43,145 nucleotides of DNA from a virus: the IMG/VR virus record IMGVR_UViG_3300030333_002164, positions 9,918 to 53,062 of that record; one strand, given 5' to 3'. Numbering within the stretch: the stretch's first letter is position 1; every line of letters begins with the position of its first letter. Positions 1 to 12,900 of the stretch are shown here, piece after piece. The notes beneath the pieces were generated by a model, which was given only the letters and a program-made list of their open reading frames with translations, was not told where the DNA came from and did not search any database. The position numbers and the translations under genes are program-made.

Positions 1-1521
1 TACGATTTTAATATCTTCTACTTGGTCGTTTGCACGACTAATGGATCTCCTATTATCTATGTAAACAACCTGACCGCTATTTGAAGCAATTTCGGGTTTT
101 GCATAACCGTTATTGAATCTCATACCCAAATCATATTCAGTATTGTTAATAGTTCTAGAAGAAGAGTTTGGAACAGCAGGGAAGTTTACGTCTGGTTGAC
201 CAGCAGCACCTGAAGTTGCTCCACTTATAACGTTAGATCCATCAAATTCATTCTGTGTGCCAGTAACTTCAGGGAAGATACCATCAATAGCATTCTGATA
301 ATATTTCAAAACTTTTGTTGTTGCATTCCAAGAGATTACTCGACCACGAGCAGTAACGTTTGTACCACCAACAACACGTGTTTGAGTAATAATTTCGTCT
401 GGAACGTAATTACCTTGGAAAGTTGGATTAAATATGACTGCCTTACAAGCAGAAACTGTTAGGTCAGCAATTAACTCTGTTGTGCCGAATTTTAATGGGT
501 TAGTGATAAGACCAATTCGACGGTAGTCATTATCTACAGGGAAGTCACCAGCACCCTCATCATATGAGAGTTTGGCATTAATCATAGTTCTGAAAGCACC
601 GACTTCAACAACCGAATCGCTTCCATGACCACCAGGAGGAGGAATAATAACATCCACCTGACCACCATTACCAGTACCAATACCTGTAATATTGTCAACA
701 GAAATTTTACCAAAGGTATACCCAGTACCACCAGAAGTAACGGTAGCAGAAATAATACGACCACCATCGATGACAATTGAGACACGACCACCAGTACCAT
801 CACCGTTAATAGAAACGTTGTCATAAGTACCATTATTGTAACCAGAACCTGCAGCATTAATAACTACAGTATCAACTTCACCAGCAACTGCATTTGTTTT
901 TACTGCATCATTAGTAAAAACAGGCATATAGTCATTAGAGAAGAATTTAAGGACAGATGCAACTGGGATAGTATACATATACTTCCATCTATAACCATCA
1001 CCAGTAGTAACAATAGAGGTAGAAGTACCAGTAGGTTCAACAGTTGATGGTTTTCCGTTAGGATCACTAGGGGAAGTTCCGTTATAGATGCACTTATAAA
1101 CTTGATACTGAGAGTTTACAACGTAAAAGTCAGAATCATATAGTTTAGTAGCACCAGAGGCAGCAGTTTTACTAGGAGAATAATCATGACGATACATGTC
1201 ATAGGTGAAACCTAATCCACCAGTAGTTTGTTCTGGGGAAACCCAGTCAATCCTACGCACAACTTGAACGGTATCCGAAGCAAGAACTCTCTTGAGAGAG
1301 ATCATGTCATCATAAGAACCAGAAAATTCCGAGAATGAATCAACTGCCTGTGGAGGCGAGTTTTCATTATCCCAACTTTGCGGTCTTCCAATGAAGAGAT
1401 ACACCCTATCACGATTGGCACCAGCAGCCGTATCGGATTGAGTCGCATCTGGACCTTCAAGTGCCTTAATGAATTTTTTTGCTGAAAAAATCCTAAATTG
1501 ATCTGTTAATAGAGCTGCCAT
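1..1521 (-). CDS. 8: Baseplate wedge subunit gp8, C-terminus cut by window edge
   Basis: The reading frame starts at ATG 1521-1519 and stays open to base 1, giving 507 visible codons. gp8 is a structural subunit of the T4-type baseplate wedge. The N-terminal part has the gp8 pattern FIGRPQSW...VRRIDW, a match in layout to the FGR.EPW and RRDW segments of T4 gp8. The C-terminal part has LITNPLKFG and GQVVYIDNRRSISRANDQVE, which parallels the ITNPLE and GEMIYMENR.PI..A.DQTEE segments near the end of T4 gp8, so only a few residues should be missing. T4 gp8 is 334 aa; the extra length is partly an insertion at about residues 214-300 with GSGYNNG and GGTGYT modules like those in neighbouring proteins. 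A late promoter motif lies just upstream at 1548-1555. The gp8 identity is confident; the role of the insertion is unknown. Confidence 0.85.
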   Translation of the reverse strand, partial: MAALLTDQFRIFSAKKFIKALEGPDATQSDTAAGANRDRVYLFIGRPQSWDNENSPPQAVDSFSEFSGSYDDMISLKRVLASDTVQVVRRIDWVSPEQTTGGLGFTYDMYRHDYSPSKTAASGATKLYDSDFYVVNSQYQVYKCIYNGTSPSDPNGKPSTVEPTGTSTSIVTTGDGYRWKYMYTIPVASVLKFFSNDYMPVFTNDAVKTNAVAGEVDTVVINAAGSGYNNGTYDNVSINGDGTGGRVSIVIDGGRIISATVTSGGTGYTFGKISVDNITGIGTGNGGQVDVIIPPPGGHGSDSVVEVGAFRTMINAKLSYDEGAGDFPVDNDYRRIGLITNPLKFGTTELIADLTVSACKAVIFNPTFQGNYVPDEIITQTRVVGGTNVTARGRVISWNATTKVLKYYQNAIDGIFPEVTGTQNEFDGSNVISGATSGAAGQPDVNFPAVPNSSSRTINNTEYDLGMRFNNGYAKPEIASNSGQVVYIDNRRSISRANDQVEDIKIV

Positions 1522-1547
1522 GTCCTAGTGACTATTGTCCTCTTGTT

Positions 1548-1555
1548 TATTTATG
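1548..1555 (-). promoter_or_regulatory. Late promoter CATAAATA for gp8
   Basis: The minus strand reads CATAAATA, seven of eight bases of the T4 late consensus TATAAATA used by the gp55 sigma factor. It lies 27 bases upstream of the gp8 start, in the short gap after the 1,389-aa gene. This would let gp8 be transcribed apart from the long operon upstream. Confidence 0.6.
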
Positions 1556-1559
1556 AAGG

Positions 1560-4500
1560 TTATGAGCGAACAGTTGTTTGATAAACAATACTCTTTATTC
1601 GATATTGAGCACCTGCATTACCATTTACTACTTCGCCACCTAAAACTGCTTGTGCTTTAGCACCATTTCCTGTGCTATCACCAGCAGCATTTGTGAAAGT
1701 TATTGTTGGATGGGTATTATATGACCCATCAATTGTCTGTTGTATACCATATCCACCATTAGTAATAGTGATAGAACCAACTTGGTCTCCAGCAGTAGTT
1801 AAAACTGCGGTTCCTGTTGCTTGTATATCTCCAGTATTTTCTATTGTTACTGTTGGAGCAGCAGTATAGTTTACTCCAGCATCTTGAATTATAAAATCAA
1901 CAATTGTACTATCGTGTGAAAATTCATACAAATAACCAGCAATACCAACATTAATATTGCCTGTATTATATGGAACGATATCCTTAACCGTTAATACTGA
2001 TGTTACTGGATTCCATGAAACACAAGTTCCCCTAACACCAGAAGTAGCACCAGTAACTATTTCATCAACACCAAAGTTCAAACCATTACCTACATTTGGA
2101 TCAAGATATAGGTCTACAAGAGCAGTATGTCCTACACCTGCACTCAATCCACCTGCCTCAGTAACTGTTGCATATTTAAATGGTATATCAGCATCCTTAA
2201 TATTGTCTCCAACTTGGAATAAAGTAGTGTTCTGACCACCAAGAGTCTCTTCAATACCATATAACGAATTATAGATACCACCGTCAAGACTAATTTGATT
2301 AAGGAAATCTGTACCAGTATTTACCAAATCTGGAATTCCATCACCAGCACCATCATTTTCTGCAATATCCTGGAATGCTTTATCTTGTAAAGATGATATT
2401 GGTACTGTTAAAGTGACAATATTATTACCAACAGAATCTATAATGACGTGAGGATCAAATCCTGAAGGAGCAGATGCAGCAACACCAGCATCGAACTGTA
2501 CAATAGCATCTTCAGTAGATGGTATACCACCATCAATAAATGCTAATTCATCAACCTCAAATGTTACTAAGAGTGCTCTAGTAGCAGGATCCCAATCATA
2601 TACTTTAGCAACCTTATTACCAGCATTCTCAACTTTTCTAATTACCCTATCACCAACATTAAACTTATAGTTTGAAGTACCATCAGATGCATTCTGTCCT
2701 GCATCAAGAATAACTCTCTGATCATAATTAAAGTTTACTCCTCTTGTTAAACCAGTAAACTTACCTTCTGCTTTAGAAGTATATGTAATAGTCTCTGTAT
2801 TAACAATAATACTTCCTGAACCTGGATAAGCAGAAGTAGAGTCAACATAAATTTCTGTATCTGCTGCACCAACATCCTTAACAAGACCAGTTAAGAAGTT
2901 TGGTACTGAGTTAAATGCCTGTCTTGCTCTTGTCTTACGTTTTAATTGAACTAACTTAGTAAAGATTATATTTGGAGCACCAGTATATCCGCTACCTGGA
3001 TCAGTAATAGTAATTCCAGTAACAGCACCTTGAGAAACTTGAGCAGTTGCTTTAGCACCAATACCACCTCCACCATTAATTAAAATATAAGGAGGTTCCT
3101 GATAAAATTCACCAGGATCTACAATAGAAATATTTGTAACCTTACCAAGAGTATCAATTTCAGCAGCACCTTGAGCACCTTGTCCACCACCACCTTCAAA
3201 TATAAGTGTTGGAGGAGTTGCATAACTTCTACCAGTAGCAAGTAACGAAAGACCAGTAACTGTCTGTACAGTAGGAGTTCCTACAGCACCAGTACCTTCA
3301 CCACCAAGAATCTTTGCTTGAGCAGGACCATAATAATTATCACCCTTTTGACTCATCGTAATATAAGCAATCTGACCAGGATTATCAGTACTTAAAACAA
3401 CATCACCTTCTGCACCCTCTGGGAATACTGTAACAGGAGCAGGTAATGTATCTCCTTCAAATAAAGGAACTCCATAAAATCTAGGACCAACTGCATATGG
3501 GAAAGCAGGAGCACCACTACCATCTTCACACATATAATATGCATAAGTTCCATTAGGATACTCAGGAGTTACACCAAACTTACCGTTATAAGCATCAAGA
3601 GTACGATTAGAAACTGCTGTATCCCAAATATAATCTTGTACAAGATCACCCATAATATATCCATCTTGGACTGTTCTAACTCCATGTCCAGATGTTGTAT
3701 AAGCAAACGTATATAATGCAGCAGGAGCATTTACAGGAACTGTAAATCTTAATTCTCTTGAAGTTGCACCATTAAATCCACTTAAATATGAAGCATAAGT
3801 TACTTCAGAACCATCGATATAATATTTTGCACCTTGAGACCAAACTTTTGCAGTATCACCAATAACTACTGGATCAACACCGTGCCAACCATCTTCTATT
3901 GAACTAATTAAAAGTTGTTGACTAAGATTACTAGCATCATTTTGTTGGAAAACATATGTCTTACCTCTTTCCAAATTCAAGAATGATGGTGTAGATCCAT
4001 CATATAAAAACTTACCATTAGATACAGTAACAACATAAGTGACAGTTGATGCAGTAACAGCAGGTGGTCTAGATCCATCAATCTCAACACCACTTTTTAA
4101 TCTAAATCCAGATACTTCTCTAGCAACTGTACCATCTGCCTTATATCCATAAGGTCCGTAAATTGGATATCCATCATAGGACATACCCAATATCTTAGAA
4201 TGTCCATCTACATGTCTTGAATAATCAATCGTATTTGGATCATTTGCATCTGATTGATAATATCCAGTAACATAATAATCATTTGTTGGAGCAGTATTAT
4301 CAATTGTTGAATCGAAACTAATATATCCTTCATCTCCAGCATACCCAGACATATATCTGTGATGCTTACAATAATAGTAAATACGATTACTCTCATCCGC
4401 ATTCATTATGAATAACGGTTGGAATTCATTTTCGTAATCTGTAGATGGTGCTTGACTTACACCTGTACTATTATAATAAAGAGTACCACCATTTAATAAA

Positions 4501-5729
4501 CCATCAGCAGTTGTACTAAACTGCATAGGATGACCATTAGGATGAGTACCAGTAGCCTGATTAGTACTATGTGCTTGATTCCAAATAATTAAATAATTTC
4601 TCTGAACCTTAATGTCTTGTGGTGCAAAGTAATATTGACCTGAAACAAATGGACCAAACTCTGTAGCATCTGTACCAAAGTCAATATAAAAAATACCGTT
4701 AGTTAAAAGAACAGGTGTATCAGATACTTTAAAACTAAATCCTGTAGATCCTAAAAATAGATCATTTTCTGCAAAACTACCTGTTGTCTGTCTTAGATAT
4801 ACTCTTGTAACTATACCACTTCCATTTCTAACAACCTTAGTAACTTCCCCTTTACCAGTACCAGATATTTCATCTACAACTCTACCAACTTCAATTTGTC
4901 CCAATGTTTCATCAACACCAGTAACATTAAGCATTATATTATCAAATTCTACTTTAATATTCCAAGTAAACTGTCTTAACTTACCCCATTCAAATACACC
5001 GTTAGTATCGTCCCATTCACTTATTAGTCTACTTGATTGATAGTAATAAGTACCATTTTCTGTAACAGCATCTGCTGAGTTATTATTCTTAATATAAGGA
5101 TATTTTACTGTATCAATAGCAAATCCTGGAGGTGGACTTCCATCTTGTCCCCATTCTGGAGTATGCAGCAAAACTCCGTTTGCCATAATACCCATAACCT
5201 TATCTGGTTGATCTTCTCTGGTACCAGGATTAGGAACGTCTTTACCGCCTCTGTATATAAATTGCTGATTAAAATTTCTATCATTTAGAGGTCCACCACT
5301 AGGAACTCTTTCAGTATCAATAATTGTTGGTTTGGGATCATTATCAGATACTATTCTTAATCTATCAGTTACACCATCAAATGTTGCTGTAGTAGGACTA
5401 TTTGGGTGTGTCTGCCAAATTCTTTTAATGTCAAATGAATTGACTACATTAGGAGTTTCTTGTTCTGGAATTATTTGAAGTCTTAAAGGATCATATCCTT
5501 TACCTCTATTCAGAACCCTAACATGTATAATCTTTCCCGAATCTTCATCAATAATAGGATAAAGGAGTGCATCTTCATCAGGAGTACCACATCCAGTTAT
5601 TGTTAGACGTGGAGGATCAGCAGGGTCGTATCCTGTACCCCCGTTTGTAACTTTAACTGCCCTTACACCAAATATTTCATCGAAAATTGGTTCAATAATG
5701 GCTCCAGATCCAGGTACTGTCCTTGTCAT
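1560..5729 (-). CDS. Large virion structural protein with YHYH, cupredoxin-like and GSGYT modules (1,389 aa)
   Basis: Likely baseplate-attached or fibre-like protein, between the 408-aa fibre-like gene (5-base gap) and gp8. The N-terminus carries a GGTGYD module (about residue 30). A cupredoxin-like segment follows at about 360-475, with H400 in GHPMQF and C454, H457 and M460 in [10 protein letters not shown], the ligand pattern of type-1 copper proteins. A YHYH domain begins with [11 protein letters not shown] (about 517-527) and resumes with [17 protein letters not shown] at about 710. Between the halves is a second cupredoxin-like segment ([16 protein letters not shown]) without Cys and His ligands. 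GGTGYT-type repeats fill about 820-930, and further ones close the C-terminus. No enzyme active site was recognised. Virion role is inferred from context and modules; copper binding is untested. Confidence 0.75.
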   Translation of the reverse strand: MTRTVPGSGAIIEPIFDEIFGVRAVKVTNGGTGYDPADPPRLTITGCGTPDEDALLYPIIDEDSGKIIHVRVLNRGKGYDPLRLQIIPEQETPNVVNSFDIKRIWQTHPNSPTTATFDGVTDRLRIVSDNDPKPTIIDTERVPSGGPLNDRNFNQQFIYRGGKDVPNPGTREDQPDKVMGIMANGVLLHTPEWGQDGSPPPGFAIDTVKYPYIKNNNSADAVTENGTYYYQSSRLISEWDDTNGVFEWGKLRQFTWNIKVEFDNIMLNVTGVDETLGQIEVGRVVDEISGTGKGEVTKVVRNGSGIVTRVYLRQTTGSFAENDLFLGSTGFSFKVSDTPVLLTNGIFYIDFGTDATEFGPFVSGQYYFAPQDIKVQRNYLIIWNQAHSTNQATGTHPNGHPMQFSTTADGLLNGGTLYYNSTGVSQAPSTDYENEFQPLFIMNADESNRIYYYCKHHRYMSGYAGDEGYISFDSTIDNTAPTNDYYVTGYYQSDANDPNTIDYSRHVDGHSKILGMSYDGYPIYGPYGYKADGTVAREVSGFRLKSGVEIDGSRPPAVTASTVTYVVTVSNGKFLYDGSTPSFLNLERGKTYVFQQNDASNLSQQLLISSIEDGWHGVDPVVIGDTAKVWSQGAKYYIDGSEVTYASYLSGFNGATSRELRFTVPVNAPAALYTFAYTTSGHGVRTVQDGYIMGDLVQDYIWDTAVSNRTLDAYNGKFGVTPEYPNGTYAYYMCEDGSGAPAFPYAVGPRFYGVPLFEGDTLPAPVTVFPEGAEGDVVLSTDNPGQIAYITMSQKGDNYYGPAQAKILGGEGTGAVGTPTVQTVTGLSLLATGRSYATPPTLIFEGGGGQGAQGAAEIDTLGKVTNISIVDPGEFYQEPPYILINGGGGIGAKATAQVSQGAVTGITITDPGSGYTGAPNIIFTKLVQLKRKTRARQAFNSVPNFLTGLVKDVGAADTEIYVDSTSAYPGSGSIIVNTETITYTSKAEGKFTGLTRGVNFNYDQRVILDAGQNASDGTSNYKFNVGDRVIRKVENAGNKVAKVYDWDPATRALLVTFEVDELAFIDGGIPSTEDAIVQFDAGVAASAPSGFDPHVIIDSVGNNIVTLTVPISSLQDKAFQDIAENDGAGDGIPDLVNTGTDFLNQISLDGGIYNSLYGIEETLGGQNTTLFQVGDNIKDADIPFKYATVTEAGGLSAGVGHTALVDLYLDPNVGNGLNFGVDEIVTGATSGVRGTCVSWNPVTSVLTVKDIVPYNTGNINVGIAGYLYEFSHDSTIVDFIIQDAGVNYTAAPTVTIENTGDIQATGTAVLTTAGDQVGSITITNGGYGIQQTIDGSYNTHPTITFTNAAGDSTGNGAKAQAVLGGEVVNGNAGAQYRIKSIVYQTTVRS

Positions 5730-5734
5730 CTATA

Positions 5735-6961
5735 TCAACTTACAACGTTAATTGTTCCTTGCATCGCAGCATGGAGTGTACATTGATAATAAAGAGTGGT
5801 CGGAGCATCCATAGGGACAGTCCAATAAAGAACAGTAGTTCCACTACCACTTTGTCCAGTTGTGTAAGGAGTACCACTTAAACCTTGAGTACTTTGAATT
5901 CTGAAAGGATGAGCACCACCTTGAACACTATTGTCAAAAGCATACGTAAACCCTCTATGTACATAGATGGTTGGGTCATTTGTTGCTGCAGAAAAGCCTG
6001 GTCCATTAAATGTGAAATCAGACGATCCATTAGCATTTATTTCCCACCAAGTAATCGGACTACGTACTATAGTCCAACTAGTTCCATTATAAAACAGCGA
6101 ATCACCTTGAGTAATACCAGTAACATCTGTATCTGTTAAAGCAGCAAATGTTGTAGTTATTGTTCCATCAAAATTAACTGTTAATGTATCACCAGAAACA
6201 GCAGTACTGATATTTGTACCACCTGCAATAGTTAATGTATCTGATTGACTATTAGCAGTTGTAGATCCTGCATCAGAAGAAACTGTAGCAAATAAGTTAA
6301 TAGAGGATATACCAGAATCATCAGCAGCAGGAACCCACTTACTAGAAGCAGAACTCCATTTTAAAACTTGATTATTTGTAGGTGCAGCAGTTGTTGTATC
6401 AACGTCTGCTAAAAGATCAATACTTGAATATTGTGTTGCTATTTTTGCCTGTACATCTCCAGCACCACCAGCAGTAATATTGATATTTACATATGGATTA
6501 TCATCACCATCAACTGTGAAAAAATATCCTGTATATGTTGCTGCAGTAGGTGCGGATCCTAATGCGGAATATTCGTTTTTATATTTAACTTTAGTCGGCA
6601 TATCAATGGTATTATCAGTACCATTAAATGTGCTAGTTGTAGTTCCATTAGAAATAGTTACATTACCTGTTCCATTCGGTGCAATAACTATATTTCCATT
6701 AGAACTTGAAATGATAGAATTTCCATTAACATCCAATCCAGCCGTCAAATTAGTATAGTCTGACGGTAAGAAAGTTGATCCATTATAACGTAGTACTTGA
6801 CCAACAGCAGGGTTAGTAACACTAACAGTCAAACTAGAACCGTTTCCGATTGCAGTATAGAGTTCATTAAAATTGTCATTAATTTTATCGCCACCACCTC
6901 GCAGGGTATCCCCTGTGTTGTCGTTAGCCGTTGAACCTAAATTTAGAGCTTGCTTAGCCAT
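5735..6961 (-). CDS. Fibre-like virion protein with C-terminal cupredoxin-like domain (408 aa)
   Basis: The N-terminus has TANDNTGDTLRGGGDKINDN, followed by FNELY: the kind of short adapter seen at the start of many phage fibre proteins. The middle is Thr/Ser/Gly/Asn-rich with repeated segments such as QVLRYNGSTF and QVLKWSSASSKWVP, typical of beta-structured fibre shafts. The C-terminal 100 residues look like a cupredoxin: RGFTYAFDN, GGAHPFRI (H351), YWTVPMDAPTTLYYQC (C394), then H397 and M400, ending GTINVVS. The gene begins its own late unit, with CATAAATA at 6982-6989, and is followed after 5 bases by the 1,389-aa gene. It sits where T4 carries genes 9-12 relatives, but no specific T4 homologue was recognised. 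A host-binding or spike role is inference. Confidence 0.75.
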   Translation of the reverse strand: MAKQALNLGSTANDNTGDTLRGGGDKINDNFNELYTAIGNGSSLTVSVTNPAVGQVLRYNGSTFLPSDYTNLTAGLDVNGNSIISSSNGNIVIAPNGTGNVTISNGTTTSTFNGTDNTIDMPTKVKYKNEYSALGSAPTAATYTGYFFTVDGDDNPYVNINITAGGAGDVQAKIATQYSSIDLLADVDTTTAAPTNNQVLKWSSASSKWVPAADDSGISSINLFATVSSDAGSTTANSQSDTLTIAGGTNISTAVSGDTLTVNFDGTITTTFAALTDTDVTGITQGDSLFYNGTSWTIVRSPITWWEINANGSSDFTFNGPGFSAATNDPTIYVHRGFTYAFDNSVQGGAHPFRIQSTQGLSGTPYTTGQSGSGTTVLYWTVPMDAPTTLYYQCTLHAAMQGTINVVS

Positions 6962-6981
6962 TAGTTGCTACGATTTTTAGT

Positions 6982-6989
6982 TATTTATG
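6982..6989 (-). promoter_or_regulatory. Late promoter CATAAATA for the 408-aa / 1,389-aa pair
   Basis: The minus strand reads CATAAATA in the 37-base gap between the giant gene stop (6999) and the next start (6961). It is the same octamer as upstream of gp8, placed 21 bases before the start codon, the spacing expected for a T4-type late promoter. Confidence 0.6.
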
Positions 6990-6998
6990 GTGTTATTA

Positions 6999-9900
6999 TT
7001 ATAAGACTTCAGGATCTACTAACTCTTCACCATACAGGCTTAAGTCAGGAGCAGTCCAATCATCTGGAACTACAGTCTCAACTGCTATTTCTGGATTCTT
7101 ATATCCTGAACCAGGATTACTTAATTCAACTCCAGCAACACCGACTAGAGCACGAATTTGACCTTCAAAACCAGATATAGAGTCAATTCTTACAGTTGGT
7201 CTAGAAGTATATCCAGAACCACCAGAAGTAATTTGTACGTCCTTAAGGAACCCAGAAGTGATCACTGCTTGTGCCTTAGCATCTTGTCCAAATACAGATC
7301 CAAGATAGTCAAAGGTGATTAGTGAGTTTGAAGACTCAATAACAGCAACCTCTCTGTCGGAAGTCTCACCTTGTATGGCGATAAAGTCACCTGGTTCAAC
7401 TGGAGGTACAACCTCAGCAGCATCAACGTCTGCTTCAGAACCAACGTACGAGAAGGCAACGAATGTGGATCCCACACGAGGAATTTCAGAGAAGATAATT
7501 CTAGAACCAACAATCTCAAATCCTACGCCTGGTTCCTGAATAACACCATTTAGAGAAACGATGATATTATTTTCTGGACGTATAGTAGAAGATTGAACAC
7601 CATCCGTTAAGGTTAGTGAGTAGAATACTTCGTTACGCTTAAGGTTGAAGGACTGACGTAAGGAGTCGAACTCGAATGAAATATCATCCAATTGTCTCAA
7701 CTTACCTACGTAGAACCCTGTAAATGATGCCCCTAAATCTGGTGCTTCTGTAAACTGTATAGTATCTGAGAACGCTGTATATGCGTTAGAAGCACCTGGA
7801 GGTTGTAATATACCATTAACAAATACCATTAGATGTCCTTCTGGATCTGGTAGGTACTGTGTACCATTTTGTTGTGTTAACTTAAATGATGTTGTAGTAC
7901 CATCAAATCCTTTAAAGGAACGCTTAACACGTGCTTTAAGATCTACTTGAGCAGAGATAACTGACTTATAACCATCAGGTCCAATAACTCCATCCTTAAT
8001 ATCAAATGATCCTGCAACACCACTTAGATATAATCTCTTATTAACACCTATCGTACGTATATCTTGTACACGTGCAGCTGCTGCTCCAGCAGTTGTAACC
8101 TTAGTTGCGATAGTTGCATAACCAACTGGGAATGATGTGTTTCCATAATCACCAACTGTATCACCGTTGGTAAGAGTTCCTTGATATTCAACTACGTATA
8201 CGTAGTTATTAGCAATATCAACCTCAGAAATAATTGCATAAGTGTTTAGATCCTGTACACCACCAGTAATCTTATAAAGTCTATTACCTACGGTAAAGGA
8301 ATTAAGACCACTAATGATAGTTAAACCAAGTCTAATATTACCAACAGAAGCAATTTGATCACCAACAGAAACATCAAGACCAGCATACTTAATAACATCA
8401 AGATACTTCCTAGATTCTGAAGGATAAACAACTGCAGTTGTCTCAAATGTACCTAGAAGAGTTTCAGTATCAACTGTTAAAGTACCACCAGTATTATCAA
8501 GTATTGCTGCTTCTGCCTTCAAGAATCCTGTAGGTAATCCAGTAGCACCACTTGTATATCCCCTAAATGGAATGTCATTAGTAAATCCACCCGTAAGATC
8601 AATAATCTGCATACGATCTTCAATAGCACTAATCTGAGCAGTTGTGGAGTTTGTAGCACCAACAATAGTGTCAGTAATTGCCCAAGGACCTGCAGTAATT
8701 TCTACATCAAGATACTTGTAGTTTTCATCTTCCCAGAATCCATAAACCTTACCAGTAATTGATCCATTACCTTGTTTAGAGACATTCTCATTCATAGTGA
8801 ATGGACCGTCTGTAATATCACCATCAATACGGAATCTTTGGAAGATCTTAGCAATCTTGCCCTCATTAAGATTTACCGATTCTACCTCTGCGTAGTTATT
8901 ACTCTGAAGACCATACATAAAGTCTGCAGAACTTAATCCACCACCTACACCTGTAGGTATAGATCTAGTACCATAAGTCTTAGTTGGAATAGTAATATTA
9001 GTGTTAGTTGTTATAGTTGTATAAGTTGTATCAACTGCTAACTGTTTTCTAATAATACCAAGTAGATAACGAATTATTCTACTAATAGAATTCGTATCGT
9101 ATTGACCTGCTTTTACAGAATCAAAGAACTTATAGAAACTTGCATTCGTAGAAGGTGAAGTTAAAGTATTATCAAGTGACTTAATTGTATACTCCTCAAG
9201 AAGATTTAAAGCATATGTCTTGATGTTATACTCATCATCAGCATAGAATACTTTACTAATACCAGAAGTGTAAGGATCTAAAACGTTCTTATTAAGTTTA
9301 GAACCCCAAACATACAATCCATCAGTACCATTACCTGCATAAGATTGTTGTCCTGTCGCATTATTAACCTGAACTTTAGTTCTCATTTCGGTGAAACCAA
9401 AGGAGAACGTAGTTGTAATATATGCTCTATACCATCCATTACCATAAGGAACAGCACCGAATGCATCAGCAGTCATACCATTTTCAGGTGTGAATACAGA
9501 TCCAGTAGTTCCGTTAGAAAGGTTAAGATCAAAGAATATATTCTGTTCAGCAGCAGTACTATCATCAAGAGTTATCTTTAATCTAATTGATGTATATTCT
9601 TCAGCTTTAACGAAAACAGAGAATGTAAATTGCTGTGTATCATTATCAATTGTTACAGCACCTTCGTCAAATTTATTAGTGGTATCATCCCACTTAATAT
9701 TCTCATCATCAAAAGTATCGTATGCTGTTAGATTATAATTTCTATACAGAGTATGAAGACCAGTTGTTGAAGTTGCTGCTAATTTTTCAGCAGTCATAGT
9801 GGAGTCTGGTGAAGCAATTACATCATCAGTAATTACCAACTCAGTACCAACCCAATTAATTGTATGCTTTTCTGGGTTAGTGTATAAGTTTTCACCAGAA

Positions 9901-12900
9901 ATCTGTCCAGTAATATTTGAAGTAATACTTCTAGCAGTAGCAAGAGTCTTAACATTACCAGGAGTATTGTACCAAACATAAGCACCACTTACGCCAGCAG
10001 TAGAAACAATTGCTTGTGCGTTAGAAGTATAACCTTCTATTCTATCTGCTATTCCCCAAGGTAGTCCAGTAAAGTTTCCAATAACTAAGAAGTTATTTTC
10101 AGGATTAAATTCTAGAACTTTTGCAGTTCCACCATTATCGGATAATACTAATTCACCTTCTGTAAATGTACCAACAACATCATGAATAGTAACGTTATAT
10201 GCAACTGCAGAATCTGTTACATCAGTTGTTATAATGTCATGAACAAGGTCTAAAACAAGTTCCTCGATAAAGGCGTTGTATGTCCAAGAACCAGCACCAA
10301 ATTGAGTATTTACAATAGTTGTAATTTCTTCTTTATAGTAATTGTTGTTATAAAGAATATTCTTAGAAGCACCTCTAGCAATATCTCCTCCAGGAGAGAG
10401 CATATTAACTGCAGTATCAACTAAAACTCCGATCCTATCAACTACTAATTGAATATTTGTTGGAGTTATAGTATCTCTATATGCTGTTTGAGTAGTGTAA
10501 AGAGCAGCATAATTAGGATCACTCTGTCCACTATTAAGATCATAAAGTAAATTCTTAGCAGCTCTCTGACACATAATCTTAAGTTGCTCTATAGAATATA
10601 ATGTAGCAAGGAGTTCAGTTTCTACCTGATCTATCTGTCCTTGTGTATCAAGATATTTTTCAATCGCAGAAATTGTACTATTATTACCACCTGTTTGTAA
10701 GTCGGAAATAATTCCTAAGATAATAAGTCTTAAATCTCTCTGACATGTTGCTTCACCATTAGCACCATCAGGATAATTAAAGGCACTATAGTTAACGTTA
10801 TTGAGAGGATATGTAAATTCTGCAGTAGTAAGTCCAGTAATTTCTTCTGCGATATACTTTCTGTTAAAGTAAAGTCTATCGGCAGCAGTAGCATAATCTA
10901 AAGATGTAGGAGCAATAAGATCATTAACAGCAGTAATTAAGTTATCGATAGCAGTCTTAACGTTTGCACATCCACCAGCATCATTTGTAATACCCCAATC
11001 ACCAACAATAATATCATCAGTATTATCATAAGTTAGATCACCAGTAATTGCTTCCTTCATATAAACGCCAAGACGTTCATGAGCATATACAGACTGGAAT
11101 ACTTGTAAACGAATATGCTGTAGTTCATCATTAACACCAAGATAGAACTTAGCAACATTAATTGTATTAAAGTTACCACCAACCTCAATATCTTTAATGA
11201 ACTCTTGAAGAATTAATGCTAGGTCTGTCTTACATTGTAAGGTACCATTACCAGATCCGTCACTATTTCTAGGCATCTCTAGAGCAAGATCTGGATATCT
11301 TTGAAGCATATCATATGATGCTTTATCTGTAATAGGTCCAGCATTAGCACGTAGTAAATCAGCAGCATCACGGAATCTATCAAGAGTAGTCTCATCAATC
11401 TGATTTGCGTAGATAACATCAGTACCAGCATCATGATAAGATACTGGGAATGGAACTTCAAAATAAGTATCTACCTTACCACCAAGGAATTCATATGCAG
11501 GTTCATTTTTCCTTAAACTTCCCAAGTAATCTGTAGGAACAGCAGCATTTGCAGCAGTTAAAGTATCCGTAAGGATAGACATTAAGTTCTTAGCAGTACT
11601 TTGTACATCTGTACAATCTGCAGTTGTATAATCAAGAACTGTAACTCCATTAGTTACTGAAGAAACCCAAGTATGTCTGTCAAGAACCTTCTTAACACAT
11701 CCATAATCAGCACTCGCAAATGTATGAGTAGTATTTGGACTATAAGAAACACAATTGGTTACAGATGATATCCATGTATGTGCATAATCACCACCAGTTT
11801 GTACTACTGCTCTTGTAATAGCATTAGTAGTTGCTGAAATAAAGTTGTGTGCAGTTATATTAGTAGAAGGAATTACATCCAATACCTGTATATCAAATGT
11901 ATTAGTTTGTACATTTGAAATAGGAATCCACTTATTGCTTACAGGATCAGTTACTCTAGGATATGTGTGGTTTGTAGCATAATTATCATGAGCACAAGTA
12001 AATGTAAGTGAGTTATCAGCAATCTTAATGTGCTCACCGTTAACCATACCATGACCAGCAACAGTTACAGTCATAACACCTGTTGATGGGTTATATGCTA
12101 TTCCTGTTGGTGTGTACTGATTAACTGTACCAACAAAATTATGTACTGTTGTATCAGTAATTGCTCCTTGTCCACCATTAACATTTACAGTAATTGTGGT
12201 AGAAGATGTAGCAGTAATGGCAACAGGAATATTGTAAACATAGTCGCTACTTGAACGAGGATATTTCTTCTGAGTTGTATTACCATCACCATTGTAATCA
12301 CAAGTGAAGATAAGAGACTCTTTTGCAAGTTTAATATTTGTACCTGTAGTTAATCCATGATTACCAATAGTAAGAACCATATCACCCGAAGTTGGGTTAT
12401 ATGTTGCACCTTGTACATCAAATCCTTTAACTGGTGATGCACCAACGTTAACTGTAATTATACCAGTCTGCTTGCGAATACCATTTTCTTTAGCAGATTT
12501 GAATGTATGAGTAGAAGTATCTGAAGAAATACCGACATTAACTTGGAAAGTATCAGTAGCAACGTTAGAAACTTCTAACCATCTTCCACTTGGGAAATCA
12601 AATCCCTTACGAGGATATGCATGGTCAGTAGTAGTACCATCAAAAGCACATCTCATAGTCAAAGATTCATCAACAATCTGGATATAATCTCCGTTAGAGA
12701 ATCCATGAGATGCACTAGTAATAACCATAACACCAGTTGCAGGTGTATAAACAGCACCAGTTGCAGTCTTAGAAGTATATCCTACATCAGTAACAGGAAT
12801 AGATTTAGTTCCACCATAAGGATCTGTTGCACGAGGATAATCTTTCTGAGAACTATTACCATCCATTCCACAAGTAAACTTCAATCCAGAGTTAGCAATA

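Noticed and set aside
582-857. Minus-strand 91-codon frame rich in Leu and Val
   Set aside because: It is an out-of-frame shadow inside gp8; the gp8 frame covers the same bases with family motifs.
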